A stretch of DNA of 64,000 nt, from NCBI GenBank assembly GCA_017524445.1, contig JAFXVP010000052.1, forward strand, positions 38,818 through 102,817, in the 5' to 3' direction. This DNA comes from Clostridia bacterium (GTDB taxonomy: Bacteria; Bacillota; Clostridia; Christensenellales; CAG-138). A program made the translations under genes and the position numbers. The notes beneath the pieces are model-generated. The model searched no databases. It worked only from the letters and a program-made list of their open reading frames with translations, and was not told the origin of the DNA. Within the stretch, counting starts at the first letter, position 1. Each line of letters starts with the position of its first letter. Positions 24,568-31,753 of this stretch are shown here, one piece after another.

Positions 24568-25934
24568 TTCGCTTCCTCCATGATATCGCCGAGGTCGTTC
24601 ATCCGGTGCTGTTCGGTCACGACCAGCACGACGTCGCCCGCCTGGATGGTGTCCGCGCCGCCCGGGATGATCGCCTTGCCGTTCCGCACAAGGCATGCGA
24701 TCAGCAGATGCTTTTTCGTTTTCAGATCCTTCAGCGGGATATTCAGAAGATTCTTGTTTTCGTCGCTTGCGTTGAATTCGAGCACCTCGATCGAGCCGTC
24801 CGCGATCTTGTAGAGCCCGCGGATGCGTCCGTGGTCCGCGCTCGCTTCACGGGCGCGCACGTAGCGCAGGATCACGTTCGTCGCGACGCGCTTCGGGGAG
24901 ATGACGGAGTCGAGCGCCGTCTCCTTCACGAGACTTTCGAGCCCTTCGTTGTTGACCTTGGCGATGACCTTGCCCACGCCGTGCCGCTTTGCGTACAGCG
25001 CCGAAAGCACGTTGCCCTCGTCAAGCCCGGTCAGCCCGATGAACGCGTCGGCGCGCTCGATGCCTTCCTCCTGCATGAGGTCGTGGTCGGTGACGTCGCC
25101 GTTGATGACGGCCGCGCCGGGCAGAAGCTCCGCGATATTGCGCGCAGCGTCCTTGCTGTATTCGATGATCTTGACCGAAATGTTGCTTCCGACAAGTTCC
25201 TGCGCAAGGTAATAGCTGATGCGTCCGCCGCCGCCGATGATGACCGAACGGATCGGATTCGCGATCACGCCTGCCTTGCGGAGCGCCTTTGCGACCTCGC
25301 GCGGGGCGCCGGTGACATAGATCACGTCGCCGCCCGCAAGCGTGAATCCGCCGGACGGGATCGTGTACGCGCCGTTGCGCTCGACCGCGCAGATCAGCAC
25401 CTTTACGCCGAGCTTCTGCGGCAGCTCATACAGCGGGATGCCGTTAATGACGCTCTTTTCGGGAAGCCGGCAGGTGACCAGCTCCACGTGTCCGCGGGCG
25501 AACAGCTCGATATGCGTCGCCGCCGGGAAGCGCAGGATCCGCGCGATCTCCTCCGCCGCCTGCCGGTCCGGATTGACCGTCATGGAAAGCCCGAGGTCAT
25601 CGGAGATGCGGTACATGTTGTTCGCGTATTCGGGGTCGCGGACGCGCGCGATCGTGTGCTTTGCGCCGATCTTGTGCGCGATGAGGCAGGACAGCAGGTT
25701 GATCTCGTCGCTCGTCGTCATGGCGAGCAGCAGATCCGCGTCCTTTGCCCCCGCTTCCTCCAGCACGGAAAAGACCGCGCCGTTTCCGACGTAGCCGATC
25801 ACGTCCTGTGAGTTGCTGATCTGTTCGATGACCGATTCGTTCCGGTCGATGACGGTCACGCGGTGTCCCTCCTTGACGAGCTGGACCGCAAGCGTCGATC
25901 CCATCTTCCCGCAGCCGACGATCATGATCTGCAT
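24564..25934 (-). CDS. trkA: Trk system potassium uptake protein TrkA
   Basis: The product is 456 residues with two RCK halves, unlike single-domain KtrA. Half 1 starts MQIMIVGCGKMGSTLA (nucleotide loop 6-12) with DRNESV at the acidic strand end. Half 2 starts near 225 with VIIGGGGRISYYLAQEL. Each is followed by a TrkA_C domain (GIPLYELPQKLGVKVL and NIPLKDLKTKKHLLI). It binds NAD(H) or adenine nucleotides and gates TrkH. GGAGGAACGCTT precedes the ATG. First gene of the trkA-trkH operon. Confidence 0.92.
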   Translation of the reverse strand: MQIMIVGCGKMGSTLAVQLVKEGHRVTVIDRNESVIEQISNSQDVIGYVGNGAVFSVLEEAGAKDADLLLAMTTSDEINLLSCLIAHKIGAKHTIARVRDPEYANNMYRISDDLGLSMTVNPDRQAAEEIARILRFPAATHIELFARGHVELVTCRLPEKSVINGIPLYELPQKLGVKVLICAVERNGAYTIPSGGFTLAGGDVIYVTGAPREVAKALRKAGVIANPIRSVIIGGGGRISYYLAQELVGSNISVKIIEYSKDAARNIAELLPGAAVINGDVTDHDLMQEEGIERADAFIGLTGLDEGNVLSALYAKRHGVGKVIAKVNNEGLESLVKETALDSVISPKRVATNVILRYVRAREASADHGRIRGLYKIADGSIEVLEFNASDENKNLLNIPLKDLKTKKHLLIACLVRNGKAIIPGGADTIQAGDVVLVVTEQHRMNDLGDIMEEAK

Positions 25935-25972
25935 AAGCGTTCCTCCGTAAAAGACAATAACAATAATAGATA

Positions 25973-26001
25973 AGTATAACAGGGATCGGCATAAAATGCA
26001 A
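25973..26001 (-). promoter_or_regulatory. Promoter of trkA-trkH
   Basis: On the minus strand TTGCAT (25996-26001) and TATACT (25973-25978) are separated by 17 bases, about 40 bases before the trkA ATG. Confidence 0.8.
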
Positions 26002-26051
26002 CATTTCCCGATGCGAATGCCCGCCCCCGCGGATTTTTCCGCATTTGGGGC

Positions 26052-26080
26052 TTGTGGTCCGGGAAAAAATGTGCTAATAT
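26052..26080 (+). promoter_or_regulatory. Promoter of the lipoprotein gene at 26109
   Basis: TTGTGG at 26052-26057 and TAATAT at 26075-26080 with a 17-base spacer. AAAAGGAG follows at 26095-26102. Confidence 0.65.
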
Positions 26081-26108
26081 GAATTGATTATCCGAAAAGG
26101 AGTTTCCC

Positions 26109-26669
26109 ATGAAAAAACTGATCGCATTCTTTCTGATCGCCGTCCTGCTCTTCACGGCCGCTGCGTGCGCAAGCAGCAGCGGTTCGACCGCACAGACCAC
26201 GCGGGGCGAGATTTCCGTCGCATACGACAATGAGCTCACAAAGGATCTGCTCGCTTACTTCCAGGCAAACCAGTCCGTCCTCGCGAACGGCATTCTGCTC
26301 GACGCGGAGACCGATTACGATGCGCTTGCGAACAATACGTCCGTTGCCCTGCTGAAGGACGAAGCGATCGCCGAACAGCTGAAAGCAAAGGGCTGGACCG
26401 AAACCGAAGACTGGACCGAAGCGCAGAAAAAAGCCAACGATGAAATGTTCCGCTTCATCGTGCTCGTCTCCCCCTCCGTCAATGAAAGCGGAAAGAAAGC
26501 CGCAAAGCTTCTGACGGACTGGCTCGTCGGCGACGGCACCTATCAAGCCACGATCTCGACCATGTCCGGAAGCTGCAGCTGCAAGCGCACGGAAACGAAG
26601 GTCACGATCACAAGCGACGCGCCGGAGCTTTGTAAGGACGCGCATTTTGCCGCGCTTGTCAATCCGTAA
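26109..26669 (+). CDS. Lipoprotein of unknown function
   Basis: The product is 186 residues. The N terminus MKKLIAFFLIAVLLFTAAAC has a lipobox TAAAC, so the mature protein starts at Cys20 and is anchored outside the membrane. The mature part begins with a Ser-rich linker and then an alpha/beta-looking domain with VAYDNELTKDLLAYF and LLTDWLVGDGTYQ, ending in a SCSCKRTETKVTI strand. The pattern LLTDWL near VSPSVNESGKKAAKLL hints at a solute-binding or tungstate-like fold, but no family was recognised. Own promoter and strong terminator, so monocistronic. Confidence 0.75.
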   Translation: MKKLIAFFLIAVLLFTAAACASSSGSTAQTTRGEISVAYDNELTKDLLAYFQANQSVLANGILLDAETDYDALANNTSVALLKDEAIAEQLKAKGWTETEDWTEAQKKANDEMFRFIVLVSPSVNESGKKAAKLLTDWLVGDGTYQATISTMSGSCSCKRTETKVTITSDAPELCKDAHFAALVNP

Positions 26670-26683
26670 CTGCCCGAATACGC

Positions 26684-26718
26684 AAAGGAGCCGTTAAGAA
26701 AGTCTTAACGGCTCCTTT
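26684..26718. terminator. Terminator of the lipoprotein gene at 26109
   Basis: A perfect 16-bp stem, AAAGGAGCCGTTAAGA / TCTTAACGGCTCCTTT, closes on a 3-base loop. The same 13-base arms (GGAGCCGTTAAGA) occur again at 56893-56932 with a longer loop. Confidence 0.85.
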
Positions 26719-26775
26719 ATACTTTTCACAGACGCCGAAACGCCGCGTACTTTCCTCTTCCCGTGCCGCTGTTTC

Positions 26776-26978
26776 GGCGGGCGGATGATATCCGCCCCTG
26801 CGGTGAATTGTGCCGGACGGCGCATGAAATCAATTGAACGCGGCGACCGGCTGCTCCGGTTCGGCCGCGGGTTCGTCGGCGGGCGGATGATATCCGCCCT
26901 GCGGTGAATTGCGCCGAAGGGCGCAGAAATCAATAGAACGTCGCGACCGGCTGTTCCGGTTCGGCCGCGGGCGCGAAG
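26776..26978. repeat. Tandem duplication of the 3' end of a GTPase gene with its downstream repeat
   Basis: Two units of about 102 bases (26776-26877 and 26878-26978) are nearly identical. Each has the palindrome GGGCGGATGATATCCGCCC, then GCGGTGAATTG, then a C-terminal coding piece (GCGACCGGCTG, CCGGTTCGGCCGCGGG). The second unit contains the true stop and last codons of the gene at 26930. The first is a displaced copy with about a dozen differences. Confidence 0.75.
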
Positions 26979-27871
26979 GAACGGACCGTGAGGACCGGAC
27001 CCTTCTTGCCGTAGATGTTCGAGAACTTCTCGTGGATCGTGCCCTCGACGATGCCCCAGCTCTTGTGCTTCACGGACTTTGCGAGATCGTACCGGCAGAC
27101 GAGCGGGCAGTAGGCGATGTCCGCCTCGCAGCAGGTCATGATATGGCGACCGGCAAGGAACGTGTCCTTCGGCAGCCGCATGTTGTTGGCGCAAAGGCCC
27201 TTGTAGCGGACGGTCTTGCCCTCATACTTTGCGGGCTCGTCGACGAGATCGCGGTAAAAGAGCGCGTAGTCGCGGTCGGCGATCTCGATGATATCGGCGT
27301 TGATATCGAACGGAAGCGGGTCCTCGATGTCGTCCTCGACGCTCGTGCCGTCTGTGAGATCGTAGACGATCTGCGCCCCGCGCGACACGCCGCGCACGAG
27401 CTTATGCAGCTCCATCCTGTCCTGCTCGGGCTCGACGCGCGTGAAGATGACAAGCTCCGCGGTATTCAGCTTGTCCACGACAAGCTGCCGCATGTTCGCG
27501 TTGTACGCCGCGATCGTGCTTGCGTCGACCATCATGGTCTCCTGCGCAATGCCCCAGTTGTCCGGCAGGCGGTCGAAGAGATCGTTCATCTGCCACATGC
27601 CGTTGTACTCGATCATGACGCGCGTCGCCGCCGCCTTTCTTTGCCACAGCGACATGTTGGCGGGGGTCAGCTCCGCGGGGCTGTCCACCGTGTGGATCGT
27701 GACGTTGTTGATCGAAAAGCGCCTGGGCTCAAGCTCCTCCTCGCCCTCCTCGCAGAGGATGACGAGCGTGCGCTGTCCTTCGTTGAAGGTGGGATCCTCG
27801 AGCATCGACTGCAAGAACGTCGTCTTGCCGGCGTCGAGAAAGCCCGTGAACAAAAAGACCGGAAGCATCAT
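26930..27871 (-). CDS. G3E-family GTPase with DUF1980/TIGR03943-like C-terminal part
   Basis: The product is 313 residues. The G1 loop GFLDAGKTTFLQ is at 10-21, as in CobW-type G3E GTPases, but the second position of the loop is Asp (GFLDAGKT) rather than Gly. The usual GCICC zinc-handover motif is missing. The part after about 200 (VRYKGLCANNMRLPKDTFLAG, RHIMTCCEADIAYCPLVCRY) looks like the Cys-containing OB-like domain found in YcgQ/TIGR03943 proteins, which are often encoded beside CobW GTPases. It lies 6 bases after the His-rich GTPase gene in the same direction. A joint role in metal delivery is inferred. Confidence 0.72.
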   Translation of the reverse strand: MMLPVFLFTGFLDAGKTTFLQSMLEDPTFNEGQRTLVILCEEGEEELEPRRFSINNVTIHTVDSPAELTPANMSLWQRKAAATRVMIEYNGMWQMNDLFDRLPDNWGIAQETMMVDASTIAAYNANMRQLVVDKLNTAELVIFTRVEPEQDRMELHKLVRGVSRGAQIVYDLTDGTSVEDDIEDPLPFDINADIIEIADRDYALFYRDLVDEPAKYEGKTVRYKGLCANNMRLPKDTFLAGRHIMTCCEADIAYCPLVCRYDLAKSVKHKSWGIVEGTIHEKFSNIYGKKGPVLTVRSFAPAAEPEQPVATFY

Positions 27872-27877
27872 GGCCGT

Positions 27878-29104
27878 TTACTCCGTAAAGAGCGCCTTCA
27901 GGGCGTCTTCGTTCATCTTCGAGCCGATCACACAGAGCCGTCCGATCACGCCCGCAGCGCCGCGGCGCACCTCGACCTCGCCGGGAACGTGGTCAAAGTG
28001 GATCCACTTCTCGCCGTCCGCAGCCGGTACGACGCCCTTTGCGCGAAGGACCGTGCCGTAGGTCTCGGTATCGTCGAGCCTGGCGATCTTTGCGCGGATC
28101 TCATCCTCGGTGAAGCGGTGCATCGTCTCAATGCCCCAGCTGCTGAACACCTCGTCTGCGTCGTGTCCGTGGTGATGATGGTGGTGATGGTGATGCTCGT
28201 GCTCCTCGTCATCATCGTCATCGTGATGATGGTGATGGCATTCGCATTCCGGATCGTCGCACTCCTCGCCGTCGTGGTGGTGATGATGATGCTCATGCTC
28301 CCCGTCATCATCGTCGTCGTGATGATGATGGTGCTCGTGCTCGTCCTCATCATCGTCATCATGGTGGTGATGATGGTGCTCGTGCTCGTCCTCATCATCG
28401 TCATCATGATGGTGGTGGTGATGGCATTCGCATTCCGGATCGTCGCACTCGTCCTCATCGTGGTGATGGTGATGCTCCGCCTTCAGCGCCTCCATGGACG
28501 CCTTCAGCGTATCGCGGCTTTCGATCGCCTTCACGAGATCTTCGCCCGCAAGGTGATCCCACGGCGCGGCGACGACCGTCGCTTCCGGGTTCAGCTCGCG
28601 CACCATGTCGAGCACTTCGTTGAGGCGTTCCTCGCTCACGTCCTGCGAACGGCTCAGGATCACGCAGTCCGCCGCCTGGATCTGGTTCACGTAGAACTCG
28701 CCGAAGTTCTTGCGGTAGACGCGCGCCTTCTTTGCGTCGACGACCGCAATGCAGCTCGAAATCACAACGTCGTCGTTCAACACGCCGCTGACCGCGCGCT
28801 TGACGTCAGAGAGCTTTCCGACGCCGGACGGCTCGATGAGGATGCGGTCCGGATGGAATTGCTCCAAAACCTTTTTGAGCGCTTCGGAGAAATCGCCGAC
28901 GAGCGAGCAGCAGATGCAGCCGGAGTTCATCTCCGTGATCTCGATGCCCGCTTCCTGTAAAAACGCGCCGTCGATGCCGATCTCGCCGAATTCGTTCTCG
29001 ATCAGCACGAGCTTCTCGCCGTTGAAGCCGTCCGCGATCAGTTTTTTGATGAGCGTCGTCTTGCCCGCGCCCAGGAAACCACTGAAAATATCGATCTTTG
29101 TCAT
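27878..29104 (-). CDS. CobW/ZNG1-type G3E GTPase with a very long His/Asp-rich insert
   Basis: The product is 408 residues. GFLGAGKTTLIKK is at 9-21, ENEFGEIGIDG follows at 37-47, the zinc motif GCICC is at 62-66, and a CobW_C domain follows from about 330. Between them, residues about 211-320 form a low-complexity insert of more than 40 His with Asp/Glu, built from repeats such as CDDPECECHHHHH (twice) and DDDDEDEHEHHHHHH. Proteins of this family use GTP to load metals, mainly zinc, onto client proteins. The insert should hold many metal ions. First gene of a two-gene operon with the second GTPase. No Zur-like box was recognised upstream. Confidence 0.85.
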   Translation of the reverse strand: MTKIDIFSGFLGAGKTTLIKKLIADGFNGEKLVLIENEFGEIGIDGAFLQEAGIEITEMNSGCICCSLVGDFSEALKKVLEQFHPDRILIEPSGVGKLSDVKRAVSGVLNDDVVISSCIAVVDAKKARVYRKNFGEFYVNQIQAADCVILSRSQDVSEERLNEVLDMVRELNPEATVVAAPWDHLAGEDLVKAIESRDTLKASMEALKAEHHHHHDEDECDDPECECHHHHHHDDDDEDEHEHHHHHHDDDDEDEHEHHHHHDDDDDGEHEHHHHHHDGEECDDPECECHHHHHDDDDDEEHEHHHHHHHHHGHDADEVFSSWGIETMHRFTEDEIRAKIARLDDTETYGTVLRAKGVVPAADGEKWIHFDHVPGEVEVRRGAAGVIGRLCVIGSKMNEDALKALFTE

Positions 29105-29216
29105 ATCTGTTCTATCCTTCTTTCCCTGCGGGATATCCCGCCTTTTCTTCGTTTGTTATCCTATCACACTTTTTGATTTTTGCAAGGTCTGTTTTGTGGA
29201 CTTTTTGTGAGATTAT

Positions 29217-29369
29217 CATGCGCCGTCCGGCGCAATTCACGTCCGCAAGGACAATTCACGGCGAAGCGCAATTCATGACCGCAAGGTCAATTCATGTCCG
29301 TCAGGACAATTCATGCGCGAAACCAATTCATGACCGCAAGGTCAATTCACACACAAAGCGCAATTCATC
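29217..29369. repeat. Longest family A mini-hairpin array
   Basis: About eight units lie in 150 bases. Stems include GCGCC-GTCC-GGCGC, GTCC-GCAA-GGAC, GACC-GCAA-GGTC (twice), GTCC-GTCA-GGAC and GC-GAA-GC, always separated by AATTCATG, AATTCACG or a near variant. It fills the gap upstream of the His-rich GTPase gene. Confidence 0.85.
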
Positions 29370-29370
29370 C

Positions 29371-29481
29371 ACCTCATCCGGCTTCGCTTACGCTGCGCCA
29401 CCTTCTCCTCAAGGAGAAGGCAGGGATCGGAGGCTTTCCCTCAAGGGGAAGCTGGCAGCGTCAGCTGACTGATGAGGTGTT
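29371..29481. repeat. Family B composite repeat
   Basis: The element starts ACCTCATCCGGCTTCGCTTA, has palindrome CTTCTCCTCAAGGAGAAG, then CTTTCCCTCAAGGGGAAG, and ends CAGCGTCAGCTGACTGATGAGGTG. Its end lies 13 bases from the stop codon of the polyferredoxin gene and could act as its terminator (TTTTT follows on the plus strand only). Confidence 0.75.
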
Positions 29482-29493
29482 TTTCTACGCCAA

Positions 29494-30363
29494 TTATTTT
29501 TTCCGCAGCCCGAACCGCACCGCAAGCGATCCCTTCGGACACGTACGCGCGCAGCGGCCGCAGCGGATGCACTCGACGGAGTTGAACTGCGTCACGGGGT
29601 CGATGCCCATCGGACAGACCGTCTCGCACTTGCCGCAATGCACGCAGGTCGGTTCGTCGTAGTCGAGATGCACGAGCGCGATGCGGTTGAAGCATCCGTA
29701 GATTGCGCCGAGCGGGCAGAGATACCGGCAAAACGGACGCGAAATAAGCAGCGACAGAAGAAGGATCGCAGAAGCCGCGCCGACCTTCCACCAGAAGAGA
29801 ACGCCGATCTGCCCCTGTAAGTTCCCGTTTGCAAGCACGAGCGGGACGCCGCCGAGCAGCGTGCCCGCGGGACACAGAAGCTTACAGAACCACGGCACGA
29901 GCACGCCCTTCAGCGCGGAATACAGCGGCATGCCGATCACGAGAATCCCGAGCACCGCATATTTGAGCCAACGCAGATATCGGTCCGATCTGAACGTGCG
30001 GATCTTTTTGAAAAACGGGATCCTGTAAACAAGGTCCTGCACCCACCCGAACGGGCAGATCCAGCCGCAGATCCACCGCCCGAGCGTGAGCCCGAAGAGC
30101 ATGAGAAATCCGAGCACATAGAACGGGAACGCGATCTTTTTATAACCGCCGGAGAGCGTCGCCTGCAGCGAGCCGATCGGACACGCGCCGACCGCCGCGG
30201 GACACGAATAGCAGTTCAGCCCCGGCACGCAGACGGACTTCGTTTTGCCCTGTTCGATCTTGCCGAGGAAGAACCGGTGCAGTTTCGGATTCTGCAGGAG
30301 GAACGCCGCCGCCTGCACGGTGAGCCGCTTCCACTCGCCCTTTACGCGTCTTGCCTTATCCAA
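29494..30363 (-). CDS. Membrane polyferredoxin, NapH/YccM-like 4Fe-4S protein
   Basis: The product is 289 residues starting at TTG (30361-30363), which overlaps the stop of the CXXC peptide gene. GGAG lies 11 bases upstream. Four or five membrane segments carry paired cysteine motifs (CGWICPFG, CKLLCPAG, CRYLCPLG), the mark of the NapH family. Two classical cluster motifs end the protein, CVHCGKCETVCP near 241 and CIRCGRCARTCP near 264. The N-terminal GLNCYSCPAAVGACPIG adds more Cys. Such proteins carry electrons from the cytoplasm across the membrane. With the thioredoxin-like lipoprotein and CXXC peptide it would deliver reducing power to the cell surface. Confidence 0.85.
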   Translation of the reverse strand: MDKARRVKGEWKRLTVQAAAFLLQNPKLHRFFLGKIEQGKTKSVCVPGLNCYSCPAAVGACPIGSLQATLSGGYKKIAFPFYVLGFLMLFGLTLGRWICGWICPFGWVQDLVYRIPFFKKIRTFRSDRYLRWLKYAVLGILVIGMPLYSALKGVLVPWFCKLLCPAGTLLGGVPLVLANGNLQGQIGVLFWWKVGAASAILLLSLLISRPFCRYLCPLGAIYGCFNRIALVHLDYDEPTCVHCGKCETVCPMGIDPVTQFNSVECIRCGRCARTCPKGSLAVRFGLRKK

Positions 30364-30502
30364 TGCCGATACACTCCAGACAGATTTTTGTTGCTTTTAT
30401 GAGAACCGACGAAACCTGCCCCGAGAAGATCCCGATGAGCAGAAAAGCCGTGCCCGCAAGCGCGAGCACGGTAAAGATGCAGATGCGAACGACGCGCTTC
30501 AC
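30356..30502 (-). CDS. 48-residue membrane peptide with CXXC motif (CD1871A-like)
   Basis: This gene is easily missed. The GTG at 30500-30502 overlaps the upstream stop by four bases (GTGA), and the stop overlaps the start of the next gene. The protein is one membrane helix (about 8-28) followed by KATKICLECIGIG, with Cys41 and Cys44. This matches the small CD1871A family of CXXC-motif proteins found next to polyferredoxins and redoxins in clostridia. The CXXC on the outer face could relay electrons between the polyferredoxin and the thioredoxin-like lipoprotein. GGAGGCG precedes the start. Confidence 0.78.
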   Translation of the reverse strand: MKRVVRICIFTVLALAGTAFLLIGIFSGQVSSVLIKATKICLECIGIG

Positions 30503-31563
30503 GGCAAAAGCGCCTCCACGGTCGCTTTCCAGCCTTCATAGTCCTGACTGCCGATGACCGGCTCGCCGATCTCGTTGCCGTTGCGGTCAAAGAAATAGGT
30601 GGCGGGAATATACATGGACATTCCGCTGTACTTCTCCAGCGTGCCGGAAACGCCGAGCGTCGGGTAGGTCACGCCGGAATCCGCGATGACGTCCTTTGCG
30701 CCGTTCAGCTCGTCGCCGATCCAGACGCCGAGGATGAGCACGTTCGGATACTCTTCGTGAATGCGCTCAATCTCCGGCATTTCGCCGACGCACGGTCCGC
30801 ACCATTCCGCCCAGAAATTGACCATGATGAGATCGTAATCCCTGATCATATCGCTGCCGATCGGCTCGCCGAACAGCGTGACCGTATCGAAAACCAGATC
30901 GCCCTGTGCCTGCGGCGCTTCCGGCTCGTCCGGTACGACCGGCTGTTCCGGTTCAATCGGCTCAGCCGCAAGCATGTTTTCCACGGTCGCCTTCCAGCCG
31001 TCATAGTCCTGCGCGCCGACGACCGGCTCGCCGACCGCGTTGCCGTTCCGGTCAAAGAACATCGTCGTCGGGAATGCCTCAAGCCCGTTTGCCATGTCGA
31101 CGAGCGTTCCGTCCGGCTCCAGCGTCAGGAATGTGATGTTGTTCTCCTTCAGGATCTGAAGCGAATCATCCATGCTGTTCGGGAAGCTCAGCACGCCGAG
31201 CATCAGCACGTTCGGGTACTCCTGATGGATGCGCTCCAGCTCCGGCATCTCATAGACGCACCAGCCGCACCAGTCCGCCCAGAAATTGACGAGCACGAGA
31301 TCGTAATCCCTGATCATGTCGCTGCTGATCGCCTCGCCGTACAGCGTCACCGTATCAAATACCAGCTCGCCCTGCGCCTGCGGCGCGGTCGGCTGCTCCG
31401 GCTCGACTGGCGTTTCCGGCTCGGCCGGTTCGACCGGCGCTTCCGGTACGACCGGCTCGACCTGTTCGGGACCGGATTCCGGTATTGTCACCTTTTTACG
31501 CTGCTCGCAGCCCGCACACAGCAGGAACAGCGCGGCAAGCAGGATCGGGATCATGCGTTTCAT
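30499..31563 (-). CDS. Lipoprotein with two TlpA/thioredoxin-like domains
   Basis: The product is 354 residues, starting MKRMIPILLAALFLLCAGCE with Cys19 as lipidation site. A Pro/Glu/Val-rich linker is followed by two tandem TlpA-like domains of about 125 residues that are clearly duplicates. Domain 1 carries ADWCGWCVYEMPELERIH and domain 2 AEWCGPCVGEMPEIERIH, both with the redox CxxC. A second Glu/Pro linker separates them. They would reduce disulfides or sulfoxides outside the membrane. The frame extends 26 codons upstream, but the chosen ATG has GGAGATATCCCAAT before it and gives the signal peptide. First gene of the three-gene redox operon. Confidence 0.88.
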   Translation of the reverse strand: MKRMIPILLAALFLLCAGCEQRKKVTIPESGPEQVEPVVPEAPVEPAEPETPVEPEQPTAPQAQGELVFDTVTLYGEAISSDMIRDYDLVLVNFWADWCGWCVYEMPELERIHQEYPNVLMLGVLSFPNSMDDSLQILKENNITFLTLEPDGTLVDMANGLEAFPTTMFFDRNGNAVGEPVVGAQDYDGWKATVENMLAAEPIEPEQPVVPDEPEAPQAQGDLVFDTVTLFGEPIGSDMIRDYDLIMVNFWAEWCGPCVGEMPEIERIHEEYPNVLILGVWIGDELNGAKDVIADSGVTYPTLGVSGTLEKYSGMSMYIPATYFFDRNGNEIGEPVIGSQDYEGWKATVEALLP

Positions 31564-31688
31564 ATTGGGATATCTCCTTTTCGTTTTTATTCGTATGCAG
31601 TATATCACGCCTTGACCGACAATTTGTTTGCAGTATATCATACCCTGCTCGATTTGAAAATATTTTTTCGAAATTGTGCTTTACCCTC

Positions 31689-31716
31689 TTGACAACCGTG
31701 GTTAAAGCGTTATAAT
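31689..31716 (+). promoter_or_regulatory. Promoter of the ABC-GntR operon
   Basis: A consensus TTGACA at 31689-31694 and TATAAT at 31711-31716 with a 16-base spacer. It overlaps the inverted repeat described next. Confidence 0.9.
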
Positions 31717-31740
31717 TGTGTATGCACAGTAAGCACAATT
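31714..31740 (+). promoter_or_regulatory. Candidate GntR operator
   Basis: The inverted repeat AATTGTG at 31714-31720 and CACAATT at 31734-31740 is spaced by 13 bases and lies over the -10 box and the start of transcription. The third gene of the operon encodes a YtrA-type GntR repressor, and such regulators usually control their own operon. The pairing is inferred. Confidence 0.6.
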
Positions 31741-31753
31741 AACAGGAGGGCAT

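Noticed and set aside
28150..28480. Non-coding microsatellite expansion of GTGATG/ATGGTG units
   Set aside because: The frame is kept throughout and the region codes for the His-rich insert of a complete GTPase, so it is coding sequence.
26909..28960. 683-codon plus-strand frame with Met/Val/Leu runs that look like membrane helices
   Set aside because: The hydrophobic runs are the antisense of His and Asp codon repeats (CAC/GAC read backwards as GTG/GTC). The sense strand has two complete GTPase genes.
29217..29369. CRISPR array
   Set aside because: The constant part is only about 8 bases, units are under 22 bases, the variable parts are palindromic, and no cas genes are present.
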